This document shows positions 1 to 8,480 of a stretch of DNA of 64,000 nucleotides, piece by piece. Each line of letters starts with the position of its first letter. Position 1 is the first letter of the stretch. Source of the DNA: Bacteroidota bacterium. Its GTDB lineage: Bacteria > Bacteroidota > Bacteroidia > UKL13-3. The notes beneath the pieces were generated by a model. It was not told the DNA's origin. It worked only from the letters and a program-made list of their open reading frames with translations, and did not search any database. The stretch is taken from contig JAIYCU010000020.1 in assembly GCA_027487835.1 (NCBI GenBank), positions 136,970 through 200,969 of the forward strand. Reading direction: 5' to 3'. A program made the position numbers and the translations under genes.

Positions 1-1026
1 CAGCAAGTTGGAATTGGATGTGTTAATTCACCAGAAACTTTTAAGTGGTTAAGAAATGCCTTAGGTGTAAACGTTCAAATTTTTGATGATGAGGCGCAAG
101 CGCCGCTTATGACAAAATACACAGGTGGTGAGGTGCATAAGAGAAGAGCCATTTTGGCAATGAATATGAATGGGGGCGGTGGGGCTGAAATTTGGCAATT
201 CACGAGCAGAACACCTTCTGTTGGTCCCGCAATCAAAATTGGAGATTTAGGTATTAATGCCGTGAAGTTTAAGTCGACCAATCCCAAAATGTCTTATAGC
301 AATTCACAAGCTAAGGGTATAAAACTTTCAAGTATTGGGGTTGATCCAAAGGGTGATCAAAATTATATATTGGAAGACTTTGCAGGAAATTCCTACCAAG
401 TTGTAAAAGACCTTAGTTGGTTTAAATCGCAAAGTTTCATGCAAGGAGGCGCCTGCGGCGCCTTAATTGGTGTTAGTAACATGGACCTTTCAATCGCTTT
501 TTATCAAAATGGTTTAGGTATAAATAAGTTGATTTATGATGTTACCGGTACATTTGATGATCTTGGTGATGAAAATAAAGACAAAAAGTTTAGAAGAGCC
601 TTACTTAAGTTTAATAATCCTTTTACTGCTCCTTTTAGTAAACTTTTAGGCGATGTACAAATTGAACTTATCCAAAGCTTGGATAGAACCCCTAATAAAA
701 CATTTGAAAATAGGTTCTGGGGCGATTTAGGTTTTATTCATCTTTGCTTTGATGTGCCCGATCTTCATCGGTTAAAACTTAATTTAGAAAAGTTTAAATA
801 CCCGCTTACCGTCGACAGCGGAGATACATTTGACATGGGTGAATCAGGTGGAAGATTTGCATATGTTGAAGATCCAGATGGAACCCTCATTGAAATGGTT
901 GAAACCCATAAAGTGCCTATTTTAAAGAAGTTTAACTGGTTTTTAGATTTAAAGAAAAGAGGCCAACACAAACCATTACCCAATTGGATGCTAAGCCTCA
1001 TGGGTTTAAATAAAATAAAAGATTAA
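1..1026 (+). CDS. VOC (glyoxalase/dioxygenase-fold) protein, 5' end outside window
   Basis: The frame is open from base 1, so the true start lies upstream; 341 residues are visible. Two vicinal-oxygen-chelate-like modules can be made out. The first is cut by the window edge and runs to about residue 110. The second spans about residues 150-300, starting near 'GALIGVSNMDLSIAFYQNGL' and ending with 'YVEDPDGTLIEMVE', a typical VOC C-terminal strand with the metal-ligand Glu. 'FIHLCFDV' supplies a His-containing strand. VOC proteins are metal-dependent lyases, isomerases or ring-cleaving dioxygenases; the substrate cannot be told here. It is convergent with the acyltransferase gene three bases away. 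Confidence 0.75.
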   Translation, partial: QQVGIGCVNSPETFKWLRNALGVNVQIFDDEAQAPLMTKYTGGEVHKRRAILAMNMNGGGGAEIWQFTSRTPSVGPAIKIGDLGINAVKFKSTNPKMSYSNSQAKGIKLSSIGVDPKGDQNYILEDFAGNSYQVVKDLSWFKSQSFMQGGACGALIGVSNMDLSIAFYQNGLGINKLIYDVTGTFDDLGDENKDKKFRRALLKFNNPFTAPFSKLLGDVQIELIQSLDRTPNKTFENRFWGDLGFIHLCFDVPDLHRLKLNLEKFKYPLTVDSGDTFDMGESGGRFAYVEDPDGTLIEMVETHKVPILKKFNWFLDLKKRGQHKPLPNWMLSLMGLNKIKD

Positions 1027-1028
1027 GC

Positions 1029-1988
1029 TTAAAAAATTAGTTGGATCAACCCAAAAACAAGTAGCAGATACAAAGGCCATAGAAATAATAGCAAGCCAAA
1101 TATTACACTATCATGAAATAAGGCTTGTTTAAAAAGCTTTTGGGCTATAGCTCTACAAAAGGCATACAAGGGCCAAAATACAAGGGTATGCTTAATGTTT
1201 TTGTATTCTTTTGGTTTAAAATGTTGCGTTGAATCAAGGTTTAATGCTTCCAATATCTCTGGAACGTTCTTCTTTTCCCTAGCTAGTTTTTGTAATTGGG
1301 CCCTAAAATTTAGGTGTTCCTCACTATTGGGTTTCATATTTGGAAGTACAGGAATAAGTTTGGCTAAACTGTCAAAAACTTTTGTGTTAAATTCCCTTAC
1401 AAATTGAGCTTCATTTTCATGAATTTTGAATGAATTTTGCTCAATGACTTTGCCAATATTGACGAGGGTGACCTTGCCTTCTCCTTCATAATGTTCATAG
1501 GTGATACCAATTGGAATCACTACTAAATTCTTGCTATCGTTCTCACTTCTCCACGCTTTTAAGGCCAAACGAGCTAACCCTTTTCGCATAGGTCGTAAAT
1601 CCCAATTGTTTACTGATAAACCTTCTGCAAATAGAATTACCATTTTTCTTTGTACCAGAATATTTTGACATGCGTCAAAAGTGTCATTATTCTTACCCAA
1701 GTTTTCTTTGCCCTCACTCAACCTATAAATAGGTAACATGTTTAAAGAATGTAAAATAGGCCTAGTATAGTTATTATTAAAAGCATCTCCACGTGCTAAA
1801 ACATACGTTTCACGCTTAATATGAGCACCTACTACTATTGCATCCAAGAAAGAGTTTGGATGATTAAGTGCCAAAAGCACTGGCTTGTTTAATGGTATAT
1901 TTTCTTCACCACTAATTACAAGTTTATCAAAGAAAATTTTAGAAATTAACTTTGTATTGATTTTACAGAATGTATAAAATAATCCCAT
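1029..1988 (-). CDS. PlsC-like lysophospholipid acyltransferase family protein
   Basis: 319 residues. The acyltransferase signature is near residues 42-49 as 'NHPNSFLD', a His-x5-Asp form like that of GPAT/DHAPAT-type members rather than the common His-x4-Asp. 'FAEGLSVN' near residue 120 matches the second acyltransferase block (usually FPEGTRS). A hydrophobic C-terminal segment near residues 285-318 looks like a membrane anchor. Members transfer acyl groups to glycerol-phosphate or lysophospholipid in the inner membrane; the exact acceptor is not determined. The stop is 15 bases before the start of the downstream-lying aroE stop region, so both genes may share a minus-strand transcript. Confidence 0.8.
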   Translation of the reverse strand: MGLFYTFCKINTKLISKIFFDKLVISGEENIPLNKPVLLALNHPNSFLDAIVVGAHIKRETYVLARGDAFNNNYTRPILHSLNMLPIYRLSEGKENLGKNNDTFDACQNILVQRKMVILFAEGLSVNNWDLRPMRKGLARLALKAWRSENDSKNLVVIPIGITYEHYEGEGKVTLVNIGKVIEQNSFKIHENEAQFVREFNTKVFDSLAKLIPVLPNMKPNSEEHLNFRAQLQKLAREKKNVPEILEALNLDSTQHFKPKEYKNIKHTLVFWPLYAFCRAIAQKLFKQALFHDSVIFGLLLFLWPLYLLLVFGLIQLIF

Positions 1989-2003
1989 GCTTTACAATAG
2001 TAA

Positions 2004-2747
2004 TTATTGAAAATCATCCTGCCAAATTTCCCATGCATAATCGGCTTGAAGGTGCAGCATTTCTAAACCATTTGAAGTTTTAGCTCCCTGCTTTTTAGCG
2101 AGTTCAAGAAATTTGGTCTGTGCTGGTAAATATATTAAATCAAAACAATAATGCCAATCACTTATTGCATCATAAGGCAATTCAAGCAATTCTAATTCCT
2201 TTGGAAACATGCCAACTGGAGTAGTATTAATGATTAATTGGTGCTCCAATAAATGTCCATGTGTTAAATGCTGAATTGGTATTTCATCGGCTAATTTAGG
2301 TGCTCTTGCAGCTACTAAAAAGTTAATGCCTAATTGTATTAGTGCTGCCTTTACTGCCTTTGATGCACCCCCATTACCAATAATTAATGCCTTTTTGGGA
2401 GAAACCTCTTGAAGTAAATTTAATAGTGAATTTTTAAAGCCTAGAACATCTGTATTATAACCGATTCGTTTGTCATACTCAAATCTAATGCAATTAACTG
2501 CCCCACATAAGGCTGCCTCCTCACTTAACTGATGCAAATAAGGAATAATTTGTTCCTTATAGGGTCGTGTAACATTCATTCCTCTCAAAGTAGGTTGTGA
2601 GGCTATCCATTTATTAAGGCCCTTTAAATCTGGCAAGGAAAGATTTACATAGGTATGTGGCAATGCTAATGCTTTAAACTTTTTATTGAAATAATCTTGA
2701 GAAAATGAGTTCTCTAAAGGAAATCCAAGTAGGGCAAACAGTGACAT
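2004..2747 (-). CDS. aroE: shikimate dehydrogenase
   Basis: 247 residues, slightly short for the family (about 270) as is common in Bacteroidota. It reduces 3-dehydroshikimate to shikimate with NADPH in aromatic amino-acid synthesis. Visible motifs are the N-terminal substrate loop 'GFPLENSFSQ', 'NVTRPYKE' with the catalytic Lys, 'GYNTDVLGF' with the catalytic Asp, the nucleotide loop 'GNGGASKAV', 'NTTPVGM', and the C-terminal 'NGLEMLHLQADYAWEIW'. The usual His of the N-terminal loop (P-x-x-HS) is Asn here, a minor oddity. The ATG is followed at once by typical AroE sequence, so the start is secure. Confidence 0.93.
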   Translation of the reverse strand: MSLFALLGFPLENSFSQDYFNKKFKALALPHTYVNLSLPDLKGLNKWIASQPTLRGMNVTRPYKEQIIPYLHQLSEEAALCGAVNCIRFEYDKRIGYNTDVLGFKNSLLNLLQEVSPKKALIIGNGGASKAVKAALIQLGINFLVAARAPKLADEIPIQHLTHGHLLEHQLIINTTPVGMFPKELELLELPYDAISDWHYCFDLIYLPAQTKFLELAKKQGAKTSNGLEMLHLQADYAWEIWQDDFQ

Positions 2748-2812
2748 GATTCAAATGTAAAAAATTCCTTTTCAAAAAAAATGATAATTTTTAGATTAGT
2801 CTAAAAATTATT

Positions 2813-2842
2813 TTTGAATTTGCTAAAAATAGCACACCTTTG
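2813..2842 (+). promoter_or_regulatory. Predicted Bacteroidota-type promoter for the TonB receptor
   Basis: TTTG at 2813-2816 and CACCTTTG at 2835-2842 (one mismatch to TAnnTTTG) are 18 bases apart, near the TTTG-N19-TAnnTTTG consensus. The box ends only four bases before the GTG at 2847, which would make the mRNA nearly leaderless. Confidence 0.4.
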
Positions 2843-2846
2843 TAAA

Positions 2847-5102
2847 GTGAGAAAGTTCCTATATTTTGTGATAATAGTACTTCAGCCCCTATTTCCCAAG
2901 GCTCAAACTTGGGAATTAAAGGGCAAGGTAATGGCCAAAAACAAACCTTTGGCTTTTGCCTCTGTGGGAATTGCAGCCCTGGGAAAAGGTATTGTTACTA
3001 ACCAAGATGGGATGTTCTTATTGACGAATTTACCCCAAGGAAGGCATTTGGTAGAAGTCAGAATGATTGGCTACACAAATTTTAGTATTTGGGTTCAACC
3101 CGAAAAAAACAAAATGCCATTAGAAATTCAATTGGAAGCATTAAACCAAAGTTTAAAGGAAATTACAATTAGTGGTACCCTTTCAGAAACTACTAAATCC
3201 TCTTCGCCTATTGCTGTTGAAATTATTAGTAGTAAGTTTTTTCAAAAGAATCCAAATAATAATTTATTCGAATCCATCCAAATGGTTAATGGGGTTTTGC
3301 CAACCATGAACTGCAATGTTTGCAATACTGGAGATATTCAAATTAATGGATTAGATGGTCCATACACCCTTGTTTTAATAGATGGAATGCCCATTGTAAG
3401 CGCATTATCTACTGTTTACGGCCTCATGGGAATCCCAAATAGCATGATTGAAAAAGTTGAAGTGGTGAAAGGTCCGGCTGCCACATTATATGGTAGCGAG
3501 GCGGTAGGAGGATTGATTAATATTATTACAAAAAATGCTAACGCTGCACCAAGAATAAGCGTTGATTATTTTGGTACTTCTTATTTAGAACAAAATTTTG
3601 ACTTGGGTTTTTCGATTAAAAAGAAAAATACCAGTTATTTGATAAGCGCTAACTTGTTTAATTTTGATCAAAAAATTGATGTTAACAAGGATAATTTTAC
3701 AGATATAGCTTTGCAAAAAAGAGCCTCAATTTTTGGCAAAATGCAATGGCAGCGCAAAGAAAATAGGATAACTCAGCTTTCAATGCGTCTATTTAAAGAA
3801 AATAGAAATGGCGGAGAACTGCAATGGAATGAAAGCTATAGGGGAGGAGATAGTGTTTATGGTGAATCTGTTTTTACAGATAGAATTGAACTTATTGGTC
3901 TACATCCGTTTAAGGTTTTTAATCAATTATTAAGGTTTCAATTGTCATTTAATCTTCACAATCAAGATGCTGCTTATGGTAGTACCATTTATTTAGGAAA
4001 ACAGGCTACTGGTTTTGGACAATTGCTTTACAATAGAAATTTAGGAGCAAGGCACAAACTCCTTTTTGGCGCAGCTATGCGGTATTTGTGGTATGATGAT
4101 AATTCTGTAGCTACTTCAGATGGTTTCGGTTTGAACCAACCGGATATTAACTATTTACCAGGAGTTTTTGTGCAGGATGAAATTCAATTGGATGGATTAC
4201 AATCTCTTTTATTAGGGTTAAGGGTAGATTATAATGCGCGACATGGTTTAATTTACTCGCCTCGATTAAATTATAAGTTTGGTGAATTTAGGGGTCATAC
4301 TTTAAGATTAGGAATTGGCAATGGATTTAGAATTGTAAATTTATTTACAGAGGATCATGCTGCATTAACTGGCGCCAGACAATTAATCATTCAGGAAGCA
4401 TTGAGGCCAGAAAAAAGTTGGAATGTAAATCTTCAATATAGCAAATGGAAAGGCTTTGAAGGGGGCTTTGTTGAAGTTGATGCATCACTTTTTTACACCT
4501 ACTTTTCTAATAAAATTATTCCTGATTATGACACAGATCCAAACGCAATAATCTATCGAAATATCAATGATCATGCAGTTTCTAAAGGATTTAGTTTAAA
4601 CATTGAAGCCCAGTTTTCTAAACCTTTTAAATTAAATGCAGGCATAACCCTTATGCGTGTTTACGCCGTTACTGCCAAGCAAAATGCTACTCCAGAGCGC
4701 GTTAATCAAATTCATGCGCCAAATTTTTCGGGTGTGTTTGGTATGAGTTACAAGTTAAAGCATTTCTATAATATTAATATAGATTATACTGGTCAGGTTT
4801 ATGGCCCTATGCGTTTGCCTGTTTTGCCTAACGATTACAGACCAGAATATTCTCCTTGGTATACACTTCAAAATATTCAAATCAGTAAAACTTTTGCCAA
4901 ACGTTTGGAGGTTTATGCTGGTGTAAAAAATATCTTCAACTTTTTACCTAAAGATCCTATTATGCGTTGGTTCGATCCATTTGATAAAAATGTAAGTGAC
5001 CCTGTTGGAAATCCCAATGGATATACGTTTGACCCTACCTATAATTATGCGCCAATGATGGCTAGAAGAGTATTTGTAGGACTGCGTTATAACTTACGTT
5101 GA
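2847..5102 (+). CDS. TonB-dependent outer-membrane receptor with N-terminal regulatory-like domain
   Basis: About 751 residues from the GTG at 2847; an in-frame TTG at 2814 is the alternative. GTG gives a normal signal peptide, 'RKFLYFVIIVLQPLFPKAQ'. Next come a carboxypeptidase-D-regulatory-like beta-sandwich ('LKGKVMAKNKPLAFASVGI'), a plug domain with 'INGLDGPYTLVLIDGMPI' and 'VEVVKGPAATLYGSEAVGG', and a beta-barrel ending in '...FVGLRYNLR' with a barrel-type terminus. The family imports large or scarce nutrients such as siderophores, cobalamin, metal chelates or oligomers using TonB energy. A Cys pair, 'NCNVCNTGD', lies in the plug. The substrate is unknown and no SusD partner is present. 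The 3' end overlaps engB by 16 bases, tail to tail. Confidence 0.88.
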   Translation: MRKFLYFVIIVLQPLFPKAQTWELKGKVMAKNKPLAFASVGIAALGKGIVTNQDGMFLLTNLPQGRHLVEVRMIGYTNFSIWVQPEKNKMPLEIQLEALNQSLKEITISGTLSETTKSSSPIAVEIISSKFFQKNPNNNLFESIQMVNGVLPTMNCNVCNTGDIQINGLDGPYTLVLIDGMPIVSALSTVYGLMGIPNSMIEKVEVVKGPAATLYGSEAVGGLINIITKNANAAPRISVDYFGTSYLEQNFDLGFSIKKKNTSYLISANLFNFDQKIDVNKDNFTDIALQKRASIFGKMQWQRKENRITQLSMRLFKENRNGGELQWNESYRGGDSVYGESVFTDRIELIGLHPFKVFNQLLRFQLSFNLHNQDAAYGSTIYLGKQATGFGQLLYNRNLGARHKLLFGAAMRYLWYDDNSVATSDGFGLNQPDINYLPGVFVQDEIQLDGLQSLLLGLRVDYNARHGLIYSPRLNYKFGEFRGHTLRLGIGNGFRIVNLFTEDHAALTGARQLIIQEALRPEKSWNVNLQYSKWKGFEGGFVEVDASLFYTYFSNKIIPDYDTDPNAIIYRNINDHAVSKGFSLNIEAQFSKPFKLNAGITLMRVYAVTAKQNATPERVNQIHAPNFSGVFGMSYKLKHFYNINIDYTGQVYGPMRLPVLPNDYRPEYSPWYTLQNIQISKTFAKRLEVYAGVKNIFNFLPKDPIMRWFDPFDKNVSDPVGNPNGYTFDPTYNYAPMMARRVFVGLRYNLR

Positions 5103-5707
5103 AGGTCTTGATACCAACTTTTACTATGCTTAACAATGAATTTAAGCATTTCTTCTTTTCCTAACTTACTAACAGATGAGGTTTGGAAAATTGTAGGTAG
5201 TTCTTCCCAATTTTCGAGCAAAGTTGCTTCAAATTTTTTAATGTTTTCTTCTGCCTCAACTGCCTTTAATTTGTCGAGTTTTGTAAAAACGATGGAGAAT
5301 GGAATACCAGCTTCACCCAGTTGGTTAATAAAGGTAAGGTCCTTTTCTTGCGGTGGAATACGCGAATCAATTAGTACAAAAAGATTTACCAAATTTTCTC
5401 TGCTATTTAAATATTGCCAAAGACTTTTTTCCCAAGAGGTTCTGAGTGTTTTAGACCTTTTTGCATATCCATAACCGGGTAAATCTACAATATACCAATC
5501 TTCATTGATTAGAAAGTAGTTCATGGTAATGGTTTTCCCAGGCGTTGAACTGGTTCTGGCTAGTTCATTTCTTTGCAAAAGTGCGTTGATGAGAGAAGAT
5601 TTACCAACATTACTTCTACCAATAAAGGCATATTCAGGTAAATCACCTTTAGGACAATCTTTTAAGCTTGCGGCACTTAATGTAAATTTTGCAGATTCGA
5701 TAAGCAT
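5087..5707 (-). CDS. engB: ribosome biogenesis GTPase EngB/YsxC/YihA
   Basis: 206 residues, normal for the family. It is a TRAFAC GTPase required for late 50S subunit assembly. The G motifs are in order: G1 'GRSNVGKSS', G2 region 'SSTPGKT', G3 'DLPGYG', G4 'TKLD', and a Ser-rich G5 'TSSVSK'. A box reading TATCTTCG on the minus strand (5712-5719) ends four bases before the ATG, so the transcript may be leaderless. The DUF2256 gene lies just upstream on the same strand. The gene converges on and overlaps the TonB receptor by 16 bases. Confidence 0.96.
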   Translation of the reverse strand: MLIESAKFTLSAASLKDCPKGDLPEYAFIGRSNVGKSSLINALLQRNELARTSSTPGKTITMNYFLINEDWYIVDLPGYGYAKRSKTLRTSWEKSLWQYLNSRENLVNLFVLIDSRIPPQEKDLTFINQLGEAGIPFSIVFTKLDKLKAVEAEENIKKFEATLLENWEELPTIFQTSSVSKLGKEEMLKFIVKHSKSWYQDLQRKL

Positions 5708-5711
5708 GCCG

Positions 5712-5719
5712 CGAAGATA
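5712..5719 (-). promoter_or_regulatory. Predicted -7 box of engB
   Basis: TATCTTCG on the minus strand resembles TAnnTTTG with one change and sits four bases ahead of the engB start codon. The same octamer precedes menG/ubiE at 5948-5955. No clear -33 TTTG was seen. Confidence 0.35.
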
Positions 5720-5732
5720 GACATTTTAGTGG

Positions 5733-5864
5733 CTACTGCCTGCATTTTTGGCTGCAATACTTTACTGTGTCCCAATTAAGGGCCCATTTTTTTCTCCAGG
5801 TAAATGGTCGTTTACAGGTAAGACATACCTTTTCTGGAAGGTTTTGTTTTTTAATACCTCGCAT
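5733..5864 (-). CDS. small DUF2256-like zinc-ribbon protein
   Basis: A 43-residue protein starting at ATG 5864. It has '[15 protein letters not shown]' followed by '[14 protein letters not shown]' at the C-terminus. The C-x2-C and C-x3-C pairs around a Trp/Arg/Lys-rich core match the DUF2256 family as I know it, which is short, cytoplasmic and probably binds zinc; its function is not known. It is on the same strand as engB, 25 bases upstream of it. Its full match to the family pattern over such a short length makes it a real gene despite its size. Confidence 0.8.
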   Translation of the reverse strand: MRGIKKQNLPEKVCLTCKRPFTWRKKWALNWDTVKYCSQKCRQ

Positions 5865-5947
5865 ACTTTATTAAAACAAAAATCCTTGTGATTGTTTTGT
5901 ATTATCTGAGGTTAGGTTCAAACCGAATTCTATTTATTTTTTTATAC

Positions 5948-5955
5948 TATCTTCG
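5948..5955 (+). promoter_or_regulatory. Predicted -7 box of menG/ubiE
   Basis: TATCTTCG, one change from TAnnTTTG, ends ten bases before ATG 5966. Its presence argues against using earlier in-frame start codons of the methyltransferase. One copy of the dispersed motif GGTTCAAACC (5915-5924) lies 24 bases upstream of the box. Confidence 0.35.
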
Positions 5956-5965
5956 CCCGCACACA

Positions 5966-6688
5966 ATGGAAATTAAACCCAATCAGAATTCTGAAAAAAG
6001 CAAAAGAGAGCAAGTTGAGGAAATGTTTAATAGCATTGCCCCTAAATATGACCTTTTAAACAGAGTACTTTCTTTAGGCATAGATAAAGGTTGGCGCAAA
6101 AAGGCAATTAAAATGCTTGAACCTATAAAGCCAAAATTTATTTTGGATGTTGCTACGGGTACAGGAGATTTAGCAATTGCCGCTATGAAACTTAATCCTG
6201 ATAAAATCATAGGTGCAGATATTGCGCAAGGAATGCTAGATATTGGAAAGGTAAAAAGTAAGCGTGCCGGTTTTGGCGAAAAAATTGAATTTATCAATGC
6301 TGATAGCGCGGCATTACCTTTTGCAGATAACACTTTTGACGCTATTACAGTAGCATTTGGTGTAAGGAATTTTCAACATTTAGATCAAGGCCTAGCGGAA
6401 ATGCAAAGGGTTTTAAAACCTGGTGGAAGGATGGTTGTACTTGAGTTTTCTAAACCTGCTGGTTTTCCCTTCAAACAATTTTATAATTTTTATTTTACTT
6501 ATATACTACCAGTGATTGGAAATCTGTTTAGTAAAAGTAGCAATGCTTACACCTATTTGCCTGAAAGCGTAAAACACTTTCCAGAGGGTGCCGCTTTTGC
6601 TGCTCATTTGGAAAAATGTAATTTTAAAAATATATTAGTAAACCCCTTAACATTCGGAACTTGCACACTATACACCGCCGACAAATAA
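5966..6688 (+). CDS. ubiE: demethylmenaquinone methyltransferase (UbiE/MenG)
   Basis: 240 residues from ATG 5966. This start gives the usual family N-terminus, 'KREQVEEMFNSIAPKYDLLN'. The protein methylates demethylmenaquinone to menaquinone; menaquinone is the expected quinone in Bacteroidota. The SAM-binding motif is 'LDVATGTGDLA', and the family signatures 'DNTFDAITVAFGVRNF' and 'LKPGGRMVVLEFSKP' are intact. The C-terminal 28 bases overlap the start of the porT-like gene, which suggests translational coupling. An open frame extends 78 bases upstream but crosses the predicted promoter. Confidence 0.93.
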   Translation: MEIKPNQNSEKSKREQVEEMFNSIAPKYDLLNRVLSLGIDKGWRKKAIKMLEPIKPKFILDVATGTGDLAIAAMKLNPDKIIGADIAQGMLDIGKVKSKRAGFGEKIEFINADSAALPFADNTFDAITVAFGVRNFQHLDQGLAEMQRVLKPGGRMVVLEFSKPAGFPFKQFYNFYFTYILPVIGNLFSKSSNAYTYLPESVKHFPEGAAFAAHLEKCNFKNILVNPLTFGTCTLYTADK

Positions 6689-7359
6689 CCGCTTTTCTGC
6701 TTTTGCTTTTTTTAGGATTGGCCAAATCTTGGGCTCAACCTAATCTAGAGCAATATGATAACCGTAGGTTGCACTTTGGTTTTACCTTGGCTACTAATTC
6801 TGGTAGGCTACACCTAGACATGAAAAATAGCCAATTCCCATACGACACATTAATGAATGTAGGGGTTAAGAATTTTCCAGGTATTGGTTTGGGGGGGATT
6901 GTTAACCTTCATCTTGGAAATAATTTAGATGTTCGCCTAATGGCACCTGTAATTTCTTTTGTCCAAAGAAATTTAATTTATGATTTTCCCAATGGTAGGA
7001 AAGAAGTAGAAATTGAATCCGCCTACTGTGATGCTTCCTTGTTACTAAAATATAAGTCGGATAGAAGAAAAAACTCACGAATCTATGTAATTGGTGGTGG
7101 TAGATTGAGCTATGATTTTGGTTCAACTATCAATAAAAATAGAGGTCTTCAAAGTCCAGTGGTTTCTCTTGTTCCCTTTACCTATGGCTGGGAAGTAGGC
7201 TTTGGAATTGATATGTATTTTGAATATTTTAAATTCTCACCAGAGATAAAATTGTGTAATACAATTGGTAATGCAATGCACAAAGATGGTTATATATTTA
7301 CTGATTTTATCGAGCGAATCAACCCTCAATTGATTCAAATTTCTTTTCATTTCGAGTAA
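6661..7359 (+). CDS. porT: PorT-like outer-membrane beta-barrel protein (type IX secretion)
   Basis: 232 residues from a TTG start inside the end of ubiE. No in-frame ATG preserves the signal peptide ('ITAFLLLLFLGLAKSWAQ'). The body shows PorT-family features: 'NRRLHFGFTLATNS' after the signal, 'LDVRLMAPVISFVQRNL', 'LLLKYKSDR', 'YVIGGGRLSYDF', 'GIDMYFEYFKFSPEIK', and a terminal beta strand ending in Phe-Glu. PorT (SprT) is an accessory outer-membrane component of the type IX secretion system, and I know the adjacency of ubiE and porT as recurrent in Bacteroidota. The TTG start is unusual and is inferred from the signal peptide. Confidence 0.82.
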   Translation: MHTIHRRQITAFLLLLFLGLAKSWAQPNLEQYDNRRLHFGFTLATNSGRLHLDMKNSQFPYDTLMNVGVKNFPGIGLGGIVNLHLGNNLDVRLMAPVISFVQRNLIYDFPNGRKEVEIESAYCDASLLLKYKSDRRKNSRIYVIGGGRLSYDFGSTINKNRGLQSPVVSLVPFTYGWEVGFGIDMYFEYFKFSPEIKLCNTIGNAMHKDGYIFTDFIERINPQLIQISFHFE

Positions 7360-7360
7360 G

Positions 7361-8479
7361 ATGAAGTTTGATTTAATAGCCAGCGATACGCAAAGCAAAG
7401 CAAGGGCAGGTAGTTTAACCACTGGCAGAGGCGTTATTGAAACGCCAATTTTTATGCCTGTGGGCACTCAGGCAACAGTTAAAGCGGTTAATCAGCATGA
7501 CCTTGACCAAAGGGTGAAGGCGCAAATTATTTTGGCAAATACCTACCATGTTTTCTTGCGTCCAGGTCTTGATGTTATTCATCAGGCGGGTGGGGTTCAT
7601 AAATTTATGAATTGGGATAAACCCATGCTCACTGATAGCGGCGGTTACCAAGTTTTTAGCTTAAGCGAAATTCGAAAAATACATGAAGAGGGCGTATATT
7701 TTAGATCACATTTAGATGGTGCTAAAATTTTCTTTACACCAGAAATTGCTACTGATATTCAGCGTACCATTGGCGCCGACATTTTTATGGCTTTTGATGA
7801 ATGTCCACCTTATCCTTGTGATGAGAAGTATGCAAAAACTTCAATGGAATTAACGCATAGATGGCTCACTCGTTGTGTTAATCGCTTTCATGAAACTGAA
7901 CCGTTATATGGGTTTGAGCAAAATTTGTTTCCTATCGTACAAGGAAGTATTTATCCTGAGTTACGGAAGATAAGTGCGAATTTTGTAGCGGAACAAAATA
8001 TGCAAGGAAATGCTATAGGCGGACTTAGCGTTGGAGAACCTGCCGAGCATATGTATGAAATGACTGAATTAGTATGCGATATTTTGCCGAAAGAAAAGCC
8101 AAGGTATTTAATGGGTGTTGGAACTCCAGAAAACATACTTACCTGCATATCTTTAGGGGTGGATATGTTTGATTGTGTAATGCCTACCCGAAACGCCAGA
8201 CATGGATACTTGTTTACCTCAAAAGGAATTATCAATATTAAGAATGAAAAATGGAAAACAGATTTTTCACCCATTGATGAGCAATTTACCCCAGAATATA
8301 GCAAAGCCTACCTAAGACACTTGATTAGATGCAATGAAATTCTTGGCTTTAGCATAGCCAGCTTGCAAAACTTGAGTTTTTATATGTGGCTAGTAGGAGA
8401 GGCTAGAAAACATATTATTGCTGGAGATTTTTCTAGTTGGAAAAAGCAAATTTTACCAATTATCACCCACAAATTGTAA
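7361..8479 (+). CDS. tgt: queuine/preQ1 tRNA-guanine transglycosylase
   Basis: 372 residues. It exchanges guanine 34 of GUN-anticodon tRNAs for preQ1. Visible are 'LANTYHVFLRPG', 'DSGGYQVFS' with the catalytic Asp, 'FDECPPYP', 'NAIGGLSVGEP', 'MGVGTPENIL', and 'FDCVMPTRNARHG' with the nucleophilic Asp. The zinc site of canonical Tgt (C-x-C-x2-C before RAYLRHL) is missing: the stretch reads 'DFSPIDEQFTPEYSKAYLRHL'. I recall this Cys-less form from other Bacteroidota, so it is probably lineage variation and not decay. It starts one base after porT and one base before the Lpt permease gene, forming an operon-like run. Confidence 0.95.
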   Translation: MKFDLIASDTQSKARAGSLTTGRGVIETPIFMPVGTQATVKAVNQHDLDQRVKAQIILANTYHVFLRPGLDVIHQAGGVHKFMNWDKPMLTDSGGYQVFSLSEIRKIHEEGVYFRSHLDGAKIFFTPEIATDIQRTIGADIFMAFDECPPYPCDEKYAKTSMELTHRWLTRCVNRFHETEPLYGFEQNLFPIVQGSIYPELRKISANFVAEQNMQGNAIGGLSVGEPAEHMYEMTELVCDILPKEKPRYLMGVGTPENILTCISLGVDMFDCVMPTRNARHGYLFTSKGIINIKNEKWKTDFSPIDEQFTPEYSKAYLRHLIRCNEILGFSIASLQNLSFYMWLVGEARKHIIAGDFSSWKKQILPIITHKL

Positions 8480-8480
8480 A

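Noticed and set aside
5136-5720. Long plus-strand open frames opposite engB
   Set aside because: They are antisense shadows of a well-recognised GTPase and have no family features.
7361-8479. Tgt as a damaged pseudogene because of the missing zinc cysteines
   Set aside because: The frame is full length with all catalytic motifs, and the same Cys-less form is recalled from other Bacteroidota.
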